Source: Nepenthes gracilis
Lineage: Eukaryota > Streptophyta > Magnoliopsida > Caryophyllales > Nepenthaceae
Direction of reading: 5' to 3'
Length of the DNA stretch: 64,000 bases
Assembly: GCA_033239525.1 (NCBI GenBank)
Contig: BSYO01000033.1
Location: 1,107,501 to 1,171,500, forward strand
The first letter of the stretch is position 1; each line of letters begins with the position of its first letter. The notes under the pieces were generated by a model. It was not told the origin of the DNA, searched no databases, and was given only the letters and a program-made list of their open reading frames with translations. The translations under genes and the position numbers were made by a program. Below are positions 22,027-34,235 of this stretch, in pieces.

Positions 22027-23800
22027 TATCACAAATTCAGACCAAATTAGTCAATTACTTTATTAATTATAACTTTTAAAATTAAAAATTTTAAATAAAT
22101 TTAATAAATAATGCTAAGTTTTAAATTTTGAGTGTGATAAATTAAATACAAAGAACCGAACAAATCAGAAATTTGCGTAGGATCTCATCGGACAATCATC
22201 CGAACAATATAAATACGGTATACTCTATGATCATCGTAAGGACAATAACAATTCAACCAATATCATAATCAGGTATAATATAATATTTTAAATATTTCTA
22301 AAATATAATTGCGGACCTATACCTAGCCAATTTTAAATTTTAATCATATCAAATATCAATTTGAATTATAACGAAACTAAAACTCACAAAATCAGACGAA
22401 TAACTGAGAGCTCACGTCCTTACTCTCGCAATGCATTCGACCCTTCTACTATAAATGGACAAAATAAAATATACGAGTTTAGCACTCAACAAGTATTATA
22501 TTTAAATAAAATAAAGTCCAATAAATTAGAGGATATGTCCAATAAAAAATTATCCAATCAAATAATAAAATTAATTCAAATCATCGACACAACAAATCCA
22601 ACAAAAATTCAAGATCCAAAATCTAATAATAGTCCCGTACTCAAATTAAATATTCAAATTCAAATAGATATCCAATTCAAAAAGCAGTCATCATCGGGAT
22701 ATATATATATCAACAAAATAGAAGTGATTCAGATCGATTCCAATAAATCGATATCCAATCTAAGTCTAAGTCCAAATCTAAGGTCCGACCGGATTATGAT
22801 CTCGGGAAGAACACAATAGTTGAATGATCCAATCACGTGCACAGAAATTGAAACAAAATCGTGACAGATAGTTCAAAAATTCAAATCAAAACATATAATC
22901 AAAATCAATTATATGAGATATATCAAGGCCCAACTGTGAGAAAATCGATGAATCTCAAATTTAAATTTAAAATCTAAATCCAAATTAAAATTCAAAATAA
23001 ATCAATGTAAAAATACAAATCATGTATCAAAATTTGATTTTCGATTATTTAGTAACAAACTTAAAGAAGGGTCAAATATATTTTCAATAACCTTAGGTCA
23101 AATTAAATGTAAATTAGATCAGCATATATGACCACCTATATAATTTATCTCCTACGGGTAAAATTATTCACTATATTTTATCACCCGTGTCTTTAAAGAC
23201 AATCCTCAATCTTATCAGATATATCAGAATATCCGAATATATTATAAGATTGAATCAAATCATCCAAATAGAAAGTGTCACTACTCCAAACCTTTCTTAT
23301 CTGTAGTAAAAGATTTTTAAATAACAAATATCTTACTATTGGGAGCTGCCTAAAATATTCAATAACAAATCTAAATGTAGTGACAATAAATTAGCACATG
23401 CGAGTGAAATGCACGGACTATCCAAATTTTATACATATTTTCGTATACAAATACTGATATGAACATATATACTGTCTTACACATTTTTCTAAAAATTATC
23501 AAAATCCATAATTTTTAACAGAAATAGAATAAAACTCTCAAACAATCAGTAAAAAAATCATAATTTAGATGTGAATAAATAAAAGGATATATTTAAATAA
23601 AAATATTAACATAAAAATTACTGATTATATAAAAGTATAATATGTTAAAATATTATTTTAATAAAAAATAAAAAATATATATTTATAAAAAAAAGTTTAT
23701 AATTCAAGCCAGACTAAACTAAATTTGACTTTTTTGATAATCGTCACTAAGTCAAAATATTAATCAGACTTAATTTTTTAACTATATCTATTAATAATAA
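22027..23800 (-). repeat. Long gypsy LTR, fragment A
   Basis: AT-rich LTR sequence shared from 22,394 onward with 26,097-27,370. It carries ATATAAATAC near 22,208-22,217 and a short TA-repeat at 22,701. The open frame at 22,361-22,819 is low-complexity and is not taken as a gene. Confidence 0.5.
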
Positions 23801-24068
23801 TTTTATACTTTGATGATGATGCGTACTAGAATCCGAATTTGTAACAAATCTCAAATATGTGTTCTTTATGAATTAGATCTCTACTCCATCTTTGATGATC
23901 CAAATCTACGCATCACAACTAAACCAAGAATCAGAGTACAATCAAGACTTATCCTCGAAAGATATTTTAACGCTCAAGTCAATTCTTATCTATAAAATAG
24001 AGAAAATTCTAAAAAGAAAAGGTTGAAATGAGTATTTGGTTTAAGATTCTTTAATATATTTCTTCTTC
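23800..24068. other. Junction sequence between internal duplicates
   Basis: No homology within the window was noticed and no gene is seen. It separates the right end of copy A from the ATTTAACTATCC left edge of copy B. Confidence 0.4.
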
Positions 24069-24073
24069 ATTTA

Positions 24074-25131
24074 ACTATCCAAACAATGGATTTATCTAAG
24101 TAAAGGATTTTTTAAACGGGGGATCCTCCTAGCTTTTGAAGTGAATCTACCCAAAAAAACTTTTCAAAATTTTCCTTGGCCCTTACTTAATACGAGCCAA
24201 GTGCCAATATTGTGTTTTGATTCTCCTACTGGAGGCAAATTGAGATAGAAAGTAATCTGCTAATTCTTCAAATGACTGGATCGAATTTGGTGTCAAACGA
24301 TGGAACCAAATTCGAGCATCCCCTTTAGTGTCAGGAGAAAATACCGACACATACTCATCTCGTCCAATCTTTGAAAGCTCAAATGTGTACGAAAATTGTC
24401 TAAGTGGTCTATTGGGTCACCACTTCCATCATAGACTTTCAAGATAGGCATTTTGAATTTATGGGGAAGTGAACAAGTTCTGATCTCAATCATAAAAGGA
24501 GACCTTCTCGAATCTACATAGTGCTTTTCTGCACTATCACCGAACACGCATGGGAAAACCTTTTCCAGTTTTTCCTCTATATGAGGGGCAGCAGTTGCGG
24601 CTAATTCTTTTCTCATTGAGGTAATCCCTCAACTCTGGACAGTTTGGCCGATTAGAGTGACAACTTCCTTTAGCAGGCTGAACGTCATAGGATACCACAT
24701 TGAGATTAGAAAGTCTGCGTTCATTGAATATCAAGGATTTCACCGTTCAAAGCTTTCTTCCTCAGATCTTGGGCTCAATCGTCCTTCTAACCGAGATCGT
24801 CCTTCTTCCCTATTGTTGGAATGCTCTCTTACTTGGTTAACATGTTGCTCTTCATTTCTCACCGGGCATCTCCTTCTCTAGTTCTTTTTTGAAGTAGGAG
24901 TGTTTGCGGTTAAAATTTGAATCGCTGACGGGACCACTTGTGGGACTGCTTGTTCTCATTGTCTCAACTGGATACAAAGAATTTAAAATGCTTCAACCAT
25001 GTTCGTCCTTTTTTCGTTCATAGTTTCCATTGAAATCATTTGTCTATCTTCCTCATGACTACCCGCTATAGGGTCGTTGCTGGGGAAGTAACATCTCTGG
25101 GTGCGCTAGTGTGACTTCTGGTGCTTACTAT
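24074..25131 (-). pseudogene. gag: Partial TAT-type gag, copy B
   Basis: Same gag fragment as copy A. The start codon is lost: the plus strand reads TAT instead of CAT at 25,129-25,131. The frame 24,616-24,293 holds HKFKMPILKVYDGSGDP and SFQRLDEMSMCRYFLLTLKG, slightly longer than in copy A. Confidence 0.8.
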
Positions 25132-25171
25132 AGTTAAATGTAGTGGTTAGCTGGCCTTTCGTTCAAGATAT

Positions 25172-25189
25172 TCTCACAGACGGCGTCAA
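25172..25189 (-). other. TAT primer-binding site, copy B
   Basis: The minus strand reads TTGACGCCGTCTGTGAGA, nearer to the canonical TAT site than copy A. It adjoins the LTR at 25,190. Confidence 0.75.
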
Positions 25190-26039
25190 TAATGTGTATT
25201 CGACATCTATCACAAATTCGGATTTTAGTACGTATCAGATTAAATTTTATAAATTTTTAAAATAAATAATTTAATTTTAATTAAATCTAATTTAACAATA
25301 ATCAATTTCTATCTCGTCAAACATAAGATTCATTTTTAATCTATTAATGCTTAAAATTTTGTTAGACGTAATGAAAAATAAAATTGAGATAATATTATAA
25401 TATATATTGTTTTTTGATTTAATTTTTTTGTACTATAAATATAGTTTTTAACTATTAAAAATAAAAAATTTAATATTTAAAAGAAAAAGCTGATAATTGG
25501 CCAGCCACACGAGGGAGGTGGACCACTTTTAAAAAGCCTGCGAGTAATGACAAAGTGGGACCCAAGCTGTGACCGTACAGCTAATTTTTAATTTAATTAA
25601 CAAATTCAGAAAACATTTAATTCGAATTTCATTTTAATAATTTAATAAATAAATAAGAAATATCGGAGTGGGGGGAGTTAGACAAACGGTAACAGACGAA
25701 TGAAACAAGTTTCACGGGCGAATGAAACAAGTGCACGTAAATACGACAAGGTAACGCACGTGCAGTCTCCACGTGCAAGTCTGGGTTGGGAGGGTAAGAT
25801 TATGAAATAATTTGTTATTCTTTAATTAAAAATTTATTTCTCTCAAGAGTAAAACAATTTATAAAAAAACGTTTTTTAAATATAAAATTTTCATATTATT
25901 TAATATTATTTATTAATATTTTTAAATTATATAATTACATCCATTTCGAAAGATTATTTGCTTTAGTACTAAGCAATTCTTCATTAAAAATAAGAATTAC
26001 TATATATCTAATTAAGTATTTAGTTGCCTAAATTTTATA
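25190..26039 (-). repeat. 5' LTR of TAT fragment, copy B
   Basis: It aligns with 21,041-21,875. Two of the three CACGTG boxes persist, at 25,757 and 25,770; the third has become CACGTA. Both terminal dinucleotides are mutated. Confidence 0.6.
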
Positions 26040-26096
26040 ATTTAACTTTCTAATTTAAATCCTAATCTTTACAACTCAATTTTTCATTATCTGTCA

Positions 26097-28867
26097 GAGG
26101 ACGAATAACTGAGAGCTCACGTCCTTACTCTCACAATGCATTTGACCCTTCTACTATAAACAGACAAAATAAAATATGCAAGTTTAGTCTTAAACAAGTA
26201 TCATATTTAAACAAAATAAAGTTCAATAAATTAGAGAAAGTGTCAAATAAAAAATTATCTAATCAAATAATAAAATAAATTTAAATCGTCGACACAATAA
26301 ATCCAACAAAAATTCAAGATTCAAAATCTAATAACAGTCTCGTACTAAAATTAAATATTTAAATCCAAACAAATATCCAATTCAAAAAACAGTCATCATC
26401 GGGATGTATATATATAAATATAAACAAAATAGAAATGATACAGATCGATTTCAATAAATCGATATCCAATCTAACTCTAAGTCCATATCTAAGGTCCGAT
26501 CGGATTATGATATTGGGAAGATTACAATAGTTTGATGATCCAATAACGTGCACAAAAATTGAAACAAAATCGTGACAGATAGTTCAAAAATCCAAATTAA
26601 AACATATAGTCAAAACCATTTATATAGGACATATCAAGGCCCAACTGTGAGAAAATCGACGAATCTCAAATTTAAATTCAAAATCTAAATCCAAATTAAA
26701 ATCCAGAATAAATCAATGTAAAAATGCAAATCATATATCAAAATTTGATTTCCGATTATCTAATAACAAGCTTAAGGAATGGTTAAATATATTTTTGATA
26801 ACCTTAGGTCAAATTAAATGTAAATTAGATCAGTATGTATGGCCACCCATATACTTTATTTCCTACAGGTAAAATTGCTCGCTAAATTTTATCACCCGTG
26901 ACTTTAAAAACAATCCTCGATCTTGTCAGATATATCAGGACATTCGAATATATTATAAGATCAATTCAAATCATCCAAATAGAAAGTATCACTACTCCAA
27001 ATATTTCCTATCTGTAATAAAAGATTTTAAATAACAAATATCTTACTGTTGGGAGCTACCTAAAATATTCAATAACAAATCTAAATGTAGTGACAATAAA
27101 TTAGCACATGCGCATGAAATGCACGGACTATTCAAATTTCATACATATTTTCGTATACACATACTGATATGAACATATATACCATCCGAGAAATTTACAC
27201 ATTTTTCTAAAAAATATCAAAATCCATAATTTTTAATAAAAATAAAATAAAACTCTCAAACAATCAGTAAAAAGATCATGCGTGCCAAACAAAGTAAACA
27301 AGCTAATTTAAAAATACACCCATAAACTTAAAACCTTCAAATCGGAATAAAAGTATATTAAATGTGAAGACAAATAAAATATAGGATTAGAAGATACTTA
27401 CCTCGACTTTACTCCAAAAAGATTCGTTAAAAAGACGCTCTGGGTTATGTGAGTGGAGCCTTTCCTCTCTAGCTTCACGCGTGCCCATTTCTCTTTCCTG
27501 CATTTACCTCTCCTTTTGTGCCTCACGCCTCTGCCTCTCTTCACATTTTTCTTTCTCGGTGGCGGCTCAAAGACGCGATTTGTCAGAAGAACTCGATGAC
27601 GGCACGCCGATACAAACCGTTGATCCTTTCTCTCTCGCTTGCTCTTATGCAAAAGCGGAAAGCACTTTCGGACAGAGTACGGTGACCAAGCGGACAAAGA
27701 AAAAAGACACGAGAGAAGAGCTTTGGATTATAAGGAAAGAAAGAATAGAGAACAAAGAGAACACACAAATTTTAACGTGGAAAACCCTTCACAAACCAAG
27801 GCCTTAATGAATGTGTACTATAAGAGATTTGTTTCTTCCTACCCTAACGAAAGAAAACAATCTCAAGTGTACAATTTTCTTCTCTCAAAGTGTATCTCAC
27901 TCTATCTTTACAACAAAGCTTGCCCACACTCTCTCACAGGCTCAAGGAACTCAACAATGTCCTCTTTCAAGCACACACTCTCTCTTAAAGGGCACCAAGT
28001 TTTTACACAAGGGTTTCGCTCTCGGGCAGCTCTAGGCCGTGACAGCGAGTGATGGCCTTGTGAGTTCAGAGCCGCCGTGAACATCTAATCGAATGGGTGA
28101 CAACCCAAAAAATGACAGTTTACGTTGAGACAGAGTCAATGCCACGACTCTAGGCTTTTCGTCCTTGTCCTCGGCTAAGACTCGGACATGACGCTCCACA
28201 AAGGAGTCCTCTTTCAATCTTGTTCCGTCCATTCTTCTTCGCGGACTTTCAGAGGTCTCAACCTATGCCCTTGCCACAGTGCGCATGCTTGCCGTGTCAA
28301 AAGGTAGGCCTTAGTTGGGAAGTTCTCTTTCTAAATCGGCACATACCTAACCTCCAAATTGGACATGATCCACAATTTGAAAATAAAGTTCTCGTCCATT
28401 CTTCCAACGGACCGACTTCATTCCATTCCTACACAATTTATTCACGATTCAGCCGATTTCTCTCCAAATCGGCATCCACAATGAGAAAATAAAGGGCTTT
28501 GCTGGCTTCCATTCCTGGCGACGGCAACGGCAGCAGCCCTGTGCCAGCCTCCTTTTTCTCCTCTCCTTCCCCTATCTTCTTCCCTCCTTTTTCTCTCTCC
28601 TTGATACCCTAATGATTTTCTTTTAATTATTTTTTTTAATTTCATATTATTATTATTATTTATATATTTTATTATTATTATTATTTTTTATTTTAAAATC
28701 TAAATCAAAATTTATACGATAGTATGGATGTAACCTCAAACGTCGGCCTAACTAATCTAAATATCATTTAAATTTTTATAATATTTAATTAATTTTTATC
28801 GCATCAAAAATTATTCAAAATTATAATTAATATAAAAATAATTTAAATAAATATTCAAAATATTATA
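26097..28867 (-). repeat. Long gypsy LTR, outer part
   Basis: It continues fragment B to the LTR start TATAATATTTTG on the minus strand at 28,867. With the missing 457 bases added, the LTR would be about 3.2 kb. The 27,400-28,700 part is less AT-rich. It holds a TTTTAACGTGGAAAACCC block near 27,770 and a roughly 140-bp imperfect duplication around 28,328 and 28,468 (an AAATCGGCA landmark). The 27.4-28.3 kb part could itself be a nested LTR. Confidence 0.5.
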
Positions 28868-29932
28868 TAAAAATACTCACTTTTTCACACCTCATGCGTC
28901 AAGAATTTAAAAGAATTTTTACGAATTTTCACTTTTTCCATCTATTTATCCTTTTGATTTTTGTTATGTTCTCATTCTTCCATAAAATGATTGGAGTCCT
29001 TCGAATATATTGAAAAAACTAAAAAAAGTTGGATATTTGAACAAAAAATGAAAAAAAAAATTTAAAATTTAACACCGATTAAAAAAATAAGATAAAATAA
29101 ACTTGCCTTTCACCTTTTTCTTTCAAAAATTCTTTAAGCAAAGCACCAGAATCTCATACTTTTTTTTCATCTCGCTTTTCTCAAATTTTGTAGAAAATGG
29201 ACTACAAAAAGATTCAAAGCCTTTACAAAAAAAATTTAAAATTAGATAAAATTAATTATTAAATTATAATTATTAATATAAAAATATATAAATTAAAATT
29301 AAAAAAATAAATTTTATCTTTTCAAAAGGTAAAGCTTTCCTAATAATAAGTACCATAAGTACATGATCCTTTTGTTAATCATTTAACCATAGAATTGGTT
29401 ATCCATGAAAATATTTATATATTATTAATCATGTTCTCTGAGTGTTGCACAACTTTTGGCTGTTGACAGCTGCATTTCAACTACTAAACCGAAAAAAAAA
29501 AAAAAAAAAATTCACTTGTTTAGCAACTCTGAGTAATTTGTCTCTCTTTTGATATCAAAAAATTAAAAAAAAAAAAAGAAAAAAGAAAACTTCAGTTAGA
29601 GTGTTCATAAATTAGCTACTAAATGAATCACAGAAACAATTTTTTAATCAACTGAATTATTCATCCTTAATTTTATTTTATTTTTAAAAATTAAACTTAT
29701 ATACATCTTATTTAATAAATTTAAAAATTATTTATTAAAGTAAAATATAAAAATTTGCTTTTTGTAAGATATTTAATGTGTCAGTTTTATATCTCAGCAT
29801 TATATAAAAATGTGGATACTAAGAAAAACAAAAGTATGAGGGACCATGCTATGGCTGGAATGCATTCCAAATTTAATATCTCCATCCTTTATTGACATTT
29901 CTCTTTAAGGGATCCCGCTGCCCAAGATGCTC

Positions 29933-29940
29933 TATATAAG
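29933..29940 (+). promoter_or_regulatory. TATA box of MLP copy 2
   Basis: TATATAAG stands 81 bases before the ATG at 30,021, as in copy 1. Confidence 0.65.
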
Positions 29941-30020
29941 TGAGAAATGGCCAACAAGCATGAACTATAGAAGCATAAGCATCAAAGGTAAGAGGTTAAG
30001 TTCTAAAGAAAAAGGGGGCA

Positions 30021-30916
30021 ATGGGGCTGACGGGGAAGCTGGTGGCTGAACTCGAGCTACGATCGTCGGGTGATTTGTTTTATGACATGTTCTGCAACAA
30101 GCCACATCACGTCTCAAAAGTCTCCCCTCAATACATTCAGGGTTGCAACTTACATGCAGGAAAATTCGGTGCCCCTGGATCCGTCGTAATATGGAATTAT
30201 AAAATAGGTATTGATTGCTAGTATCATTTACAAATTATGATTGTATGAACATGTATGTTTACAAAAAGAAAAATATGCATGTAACTAGATAAACAGCATA
30301 CAAAAAATATATATTTACAATCATTACATTTCACTCGTAATAAATTTATGTATAGCATCTCAAATTCACCTTTATCTTATTTATATTATTTGTTTGTTGG
30401 TTTTCTTAAAATTTATAACTTATGGGCGAATCTTTTAAGTTCCTATATATGGTAATTTTGAAACGTATATCAAAAGTTTTTCAGTCAATATTTCTTAACT
30501 TTTTCTTAAGATATTATTGTATCTGGGATGCGTTTGTATCTAATATGAATATCATATATCAATGAATCACTATGACTCTTGTAATTGGATATGAATTTAT
30601 CATTTTCTATTGATCAAATTACATATACTGTATAACTGAATGAACAGATGGAAAAGCTTGTGTGGCAAAGGACTTGGTGGAAGTGATTGATGTGAAAAAC
30701 AAATCAATAACGTTCAAAGTTATTGAAGGAGACCTGATGAATGAATATAAATTCTTCAAATTTACAATTAACACCGCTCCTAAGGGTGAATTCAATATAG
30801 TGAAATGGACTCTGGAATATGAGAAACTATATAAAGGGGTAGACGAGCCAATAAAGTTACTCGAATTGGTGATCAACATTACCAAAGATATCGAGGTTTA
30901 CCATCTTCAAGCATAA
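30021..30916 (+). CDS. MLP-like protein (Bet v 1 family), copy 2
   Basis: Exon 1 is 30,021-30,207 and exon 2 is 30,648-30,916, with a 440-base GT/AG intron at the same place as in copy 1. The product is 151 aa and intact. By hand it differs from copy 1 at 16 residues. In exon 1 these lie at residues 24-39. In exon 2 they include G to A in CVGKD, a two-residue change to KGE before FN, and three changes in the PIKLLELV stretch before the C-terminal helix. The core motifs WNY, TFKVIEGDL, VKWTLEYEKL and NITKDIE are unchanged. The role is the same as for copy 1: a soluble pocket protein of the MLP class with unknown ligand. The changes may alter the pocket entrance, which is inference. Confidence 0.92.
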
Positions 30917-31756
30917 TCCATAGCTTATTTTATCTAAGTCTTCGTGTTTGCTACGTAAGTTTGTCACTTTTAATTTGCTGAAAAATAATGGGATGCTGTG
31001 TTCTAATTTCATCCCTGATGACGCCTCTATGTATGATATATGTATTGTATTTATCACCTATGCAATGAAAAAGAAGTCGTCGTCAAGCTTGGAGATAAAA
31101 GATTTCTTTGTTTCTCGATAGTGAAATAAAAATAAGCTCATGGACTTATTTTTTCATATTGAAACAAGTCATTAAGATTTCCTCACATGCGTTTTCATGT
31201 CTTTCCGTGTGGTGGCAAGGAAATGGAGGGATACTCTAAATCTCTGAGTTAGTGACAATAAAACACAGATAAAAATTTTAGTAGAATAGTAATTAATAAT
31301 GATGATTAATTTTTGTTTAAAGAATAGAACAACTAATTCATGTGTCATATTACTCCATTCAAAATATTAGATATTGACATAATATTCAGAGATGAAACCA
31401 TCATCGTGAAATGAATTTGGTAATATTATTGACATAATATTCAATGTGCCAATCGAGAATAAGGCTATTATGTAGCCAATGCAAGAGTATCATTTATGTG
31501 TGACTCAAGAGGAACACTTGTTTCTATGCACACACGAGTGTGCATTAAGCATGGCTCATATTGTCATGTATATGTAAACTTTTCTTTCTATGTCTCTCAA
31601 GCGACCTAATATTATTACTTGTATATAAGAGTCATTTAAGCGTGAATTAAGCGTTAATTTTTATTTTCTCAATTACAATTTATTACTTGAATGCATAATT
31701 ATTCTCAAAATTTTGCATAATTAAGCTAATCATGACATTATATATCATATTTTAGC

Positions 31757-31890
31757 ACTCAACATTTACAATTTCTGTAACATCTCCTCGCTACACATCC
31801 AAGGCTGTGACTTGCATGATAGAGAACTTGATACCTCGGGATCATTCATATTTTAGAATTATAGAAAGAATATCAACTACTAGTTTGATT
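31757..31890 (+). pseudogene. Relic MLP exon 1 fragment
   Basis: A frame reads ISSLHIQGCDLHDRELDTSG, then SFIF, a stop and NYRKN. This matches the HVQGCNLHAGKFGAPGSVVI-WNYK stretch of MLP exon 1. The N-terminal part is lost and no clear exon 2 follows. Confidence 0.65.
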
Positions 31891-32228
31891 TTCAAGTTCC
31901 AATGGAATAAACATTCAAATATACACAAAATATGGATAATTAGATAACCTATACAGAAGAGGTATATTTATATAAAGACATTTTTCAAATTTTCTCAAGT
32001 GACTTAATGTACATTTGCAAACTTATTTTCATAGATAAACAAACGAAATGTATTTCATTAAAATATATCTCGTAATGTCATATATATGTATATTGAAGGT
32101 TGCTGCTGATGTGGAGGAATACGGCAAGTATGAAGACGGTTGTTTGATGGTTGTTAATTTATTAGTGCGCACGTTGTGCTAAACAACTGCGTATGAAATG
32201 AAATATGGGTCTGTGGTGGCTTCTTCTC

Positions 32229-32400
32229 TTTAAAATATGGGTTTAATTTTTTTTAATATTTTAACTATTTATTTTAAAATAAATAATTATAATTTAATAA
32301 CTGATTTTTTATATTTTAAAAAATAATTAAATCACAATTATTTATTAAAATATCAATGATTTAAATTAGAAAAAAAATGGGAGTTGAATCTTATAAAATA
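32229..32400. mobile_element. MITE-like relic
   Basis: It shares the order CTCTTTAAAA, an AT palindrome (about 32,264-32,286), ATTATAATTTAATAACTGA and AAAAAATGGGAGTTGAATC with the element at 13,840-14,066. It is non-coding. Confidence 0.4.
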
Positions 32401-33595
32401 TTGCCTAAATAGGCAGTGCTTGTTTATTATTGCTCATTTTTTTCTAATATCTGTAACTTATAAGCAACAAATCAGATTTGTCATAACCTATTTTCACTCA
32501 AAATATTTCAATAGTTTATTTTATCTCTATCTTGGATATCAAATTCACCGTGGCATATCTTATTCATATTGATTTTCTTAAAAACTGTTGCTTATGAATT
32601 CATTGTAATTTCAATATAAAAGAATTCTACAATTTATGAAGGAATTTTACAATATATACGAGATCAAGTGTTCTATACTAAAGTTATTTATTCATGATAT
32701 AAAAGTAACATAATGTAACAAAATACATTCAAACTAACCTAATATATCAAAACCATGCTACTGATAAATAATATAAAGTTATTAATAAAAAGAATACTAA
32801 TTAAATGTCTAAATATAAATGTTTTATAAACAGCCCAAGAATTTTCAGAGTAAATATAGGATTGCTGAAAATAATACTTTTATAAGTCCCGAGTTATAAA
32901 AGATGGATCCACATTCTTAATGCAAAACTAATGTGCATAATAAAAAATGACAAGAAATCAAGGATTTGGGGATATGAAACTTTTTTTTAAAAATAACTTA
33001 ATAATTAAAGATTTTAAGATATAAAAATTATATATTATTTTTATAGTTTTTTTATAATATTAAAATCTATTGAACCCTTGACCAAATAGTAAAAAACACT
33101 TTAAAAATAATTATTTAAATAATTTTTTGAGTTTTAAATCTCATTTATTAGATTTTTTTTATCTAACGTATGAGATGAGGATATACTGAACACATTTCTT
33201 TCAAGAAATATATTACACCATCCCTAAATTCCATAATCATGGGGTTCCATACTAAAGAAATCGTTCTTATACCACTCAATATTACATCACTTTTGGTCTT
33301 TCATCTTACTATTATTTGGAAGTTTTACCTTATTATTTTTTAAAAGTTGCCATAAAAGTGATACTTTCTTACGTGTGAGTCTAATTTTCCAATAATTGAT
33401 GTGAAAATTTAGATGATTTTAATTAATGATATAGTTGTAAGTTTATTGTTACACGGCTGACTCATTTATTTGTGGGTTGGATATTGGTCTATAAAGATTT
33501 TACGTGCCAGAAAAATAGTTCCTAAGTCAATATTATAATAATAATATATTAATACGTAATCGCTTTTAAAAAATTCCTAAGTCAATTGAAGCAGG
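32401..33595. other. AT-rich intergenic DNA
   Basis: No gene is seen. TCCTAAGTCAAT occurs at about 33,521 and again at about 33,570, just before the LTR fragment. Confidence 0.5.
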
Positions 33596-34235
33596 ATGCC
33601 CCCATCTCCTAGTCTCACGGCCACCCTGCTCATTTTGTTCAGGCCAAACATGCAATTCCACACTTAGGGGCCCACTAGTATGACCTGGACCAACAAGGCC
33701 CAACATCTTTGCACATATCCTTGCACGTTCTGCTAAACCTCAAATATCAACGAGGCTCATGGGCATGCCACCCCCTCTACTGGACACATTTCTAAGCTGC
33801 CCTTCTATCGGGCGCTCCTCTAAGTCGCTTTTCGCGAACGCACCTCGAAGCCGCCCCTTTATTAAGCATATCTCTAAACCGTCTTCCGCAGGCGTGCAAG
33901 CGCAACTCTAAGCCGCCTTCCGCAGGCGTGCGGGCGCACCTCTAAGCCACCCTCTCTGTTGGGCGCATCTCTAAGCCGCCCTTTATGGGCGCACCTCACA
34001 CTCCTCTCATTGCTACACCTTTGCACTCCCATCACGTTTACCTTTAAACATGTATTCCTCTGTTTATTATAAAAGGCATCTAACTTAAGTGTCGGAGTGT
34101 CAACAGATGATAGTCCCATGTTGGCCTCTGACCTCTTATTTGTTAGTTTGTGTTATGTGGATTCCAGGTTAGCAGTGATAGAGACCGGACTCGTTCATAA
34201 TCACCTCCGGACAACGAAAAATATAAAAGCTCCCT
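33595..34235 (+). mobile_element. TAT-type LTR fragment
   Basis: This GC-rich island in AT-rich DNA has a TATAAAAG box at 34,068-34,075. AACTTAAGTGTCGGAGTGTC follows about 10 bases later, close to the AACTTAAGCATCGGAGTGTC block known from TAT-lineage LTRs around the transcription start. No primer site or coding part follows, and exact ends are not visible. Confidence 0.5.
33789..34000 (+). repeat. GC-rich minisatellite in LTR fragment
   Basis: Seven or so units of 26-34 bases each begin CTCTAAGCCGCC (or a variant) and end GGGCGCAC. Units differ in length and the array is imperfect. Confidence 0.8.

Larger units (their letters stand above)
19914..23590. repeat. Internal duplication, copy A
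   Basis: It aligns with 24,069-27,370 at an offset near 4.15 kb at the left end, falling to about 3.7 kb after a deletion in copy B. It covers partial TAT gag, primer site, TAT LTR, a piece of gypsy leader and part of the long gypsy LTR. The shared left edge reads ATTTAACTATCC. The right edge is blurred by a small deletion near 23,565. Confidence 0.85.
24069..27370. repeat. Internal duplication, copy B
   Basis: Second copy of 19,914-23,590. Relative to copy A it lacks about 457 bases (21,938-22,394 of copy A). The break falls at a shared CAGA/AGA microhomology near 26,096. Confidence 0.85.
28431..31429. repeat. Segmental duplication, copy 2 (MLP unit)
   Basis: Second copy of 1-3,010, with the same order: LTR end, AT-rich upstream region, TATA box, two-exon MLP gene and 3' flank. 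It ends within the relic exon region, at GGTAATAT near 31,428. Confidence 0.9.

Noticed and set aside
22361..22819. 152-residue plus-strand open frame
   Set aside because: It is low-complexity, rich in Asn, Ile and Lys, and lies in a minus-strand LTR. The duplicate at 26.1-26.5 kb does not keep it open.
27481..28052. Plus-strand open frames as a gene
   Set aside because: They overlap each other and lie in LTR sequence, with no recognisable protein family.
32095..32175. MLP exon 2 fragment after the relic exon 1
   Set aside because: A KVAADVEE-like frame is only weakly similar to MLP and does not continue with any later MLP motif.
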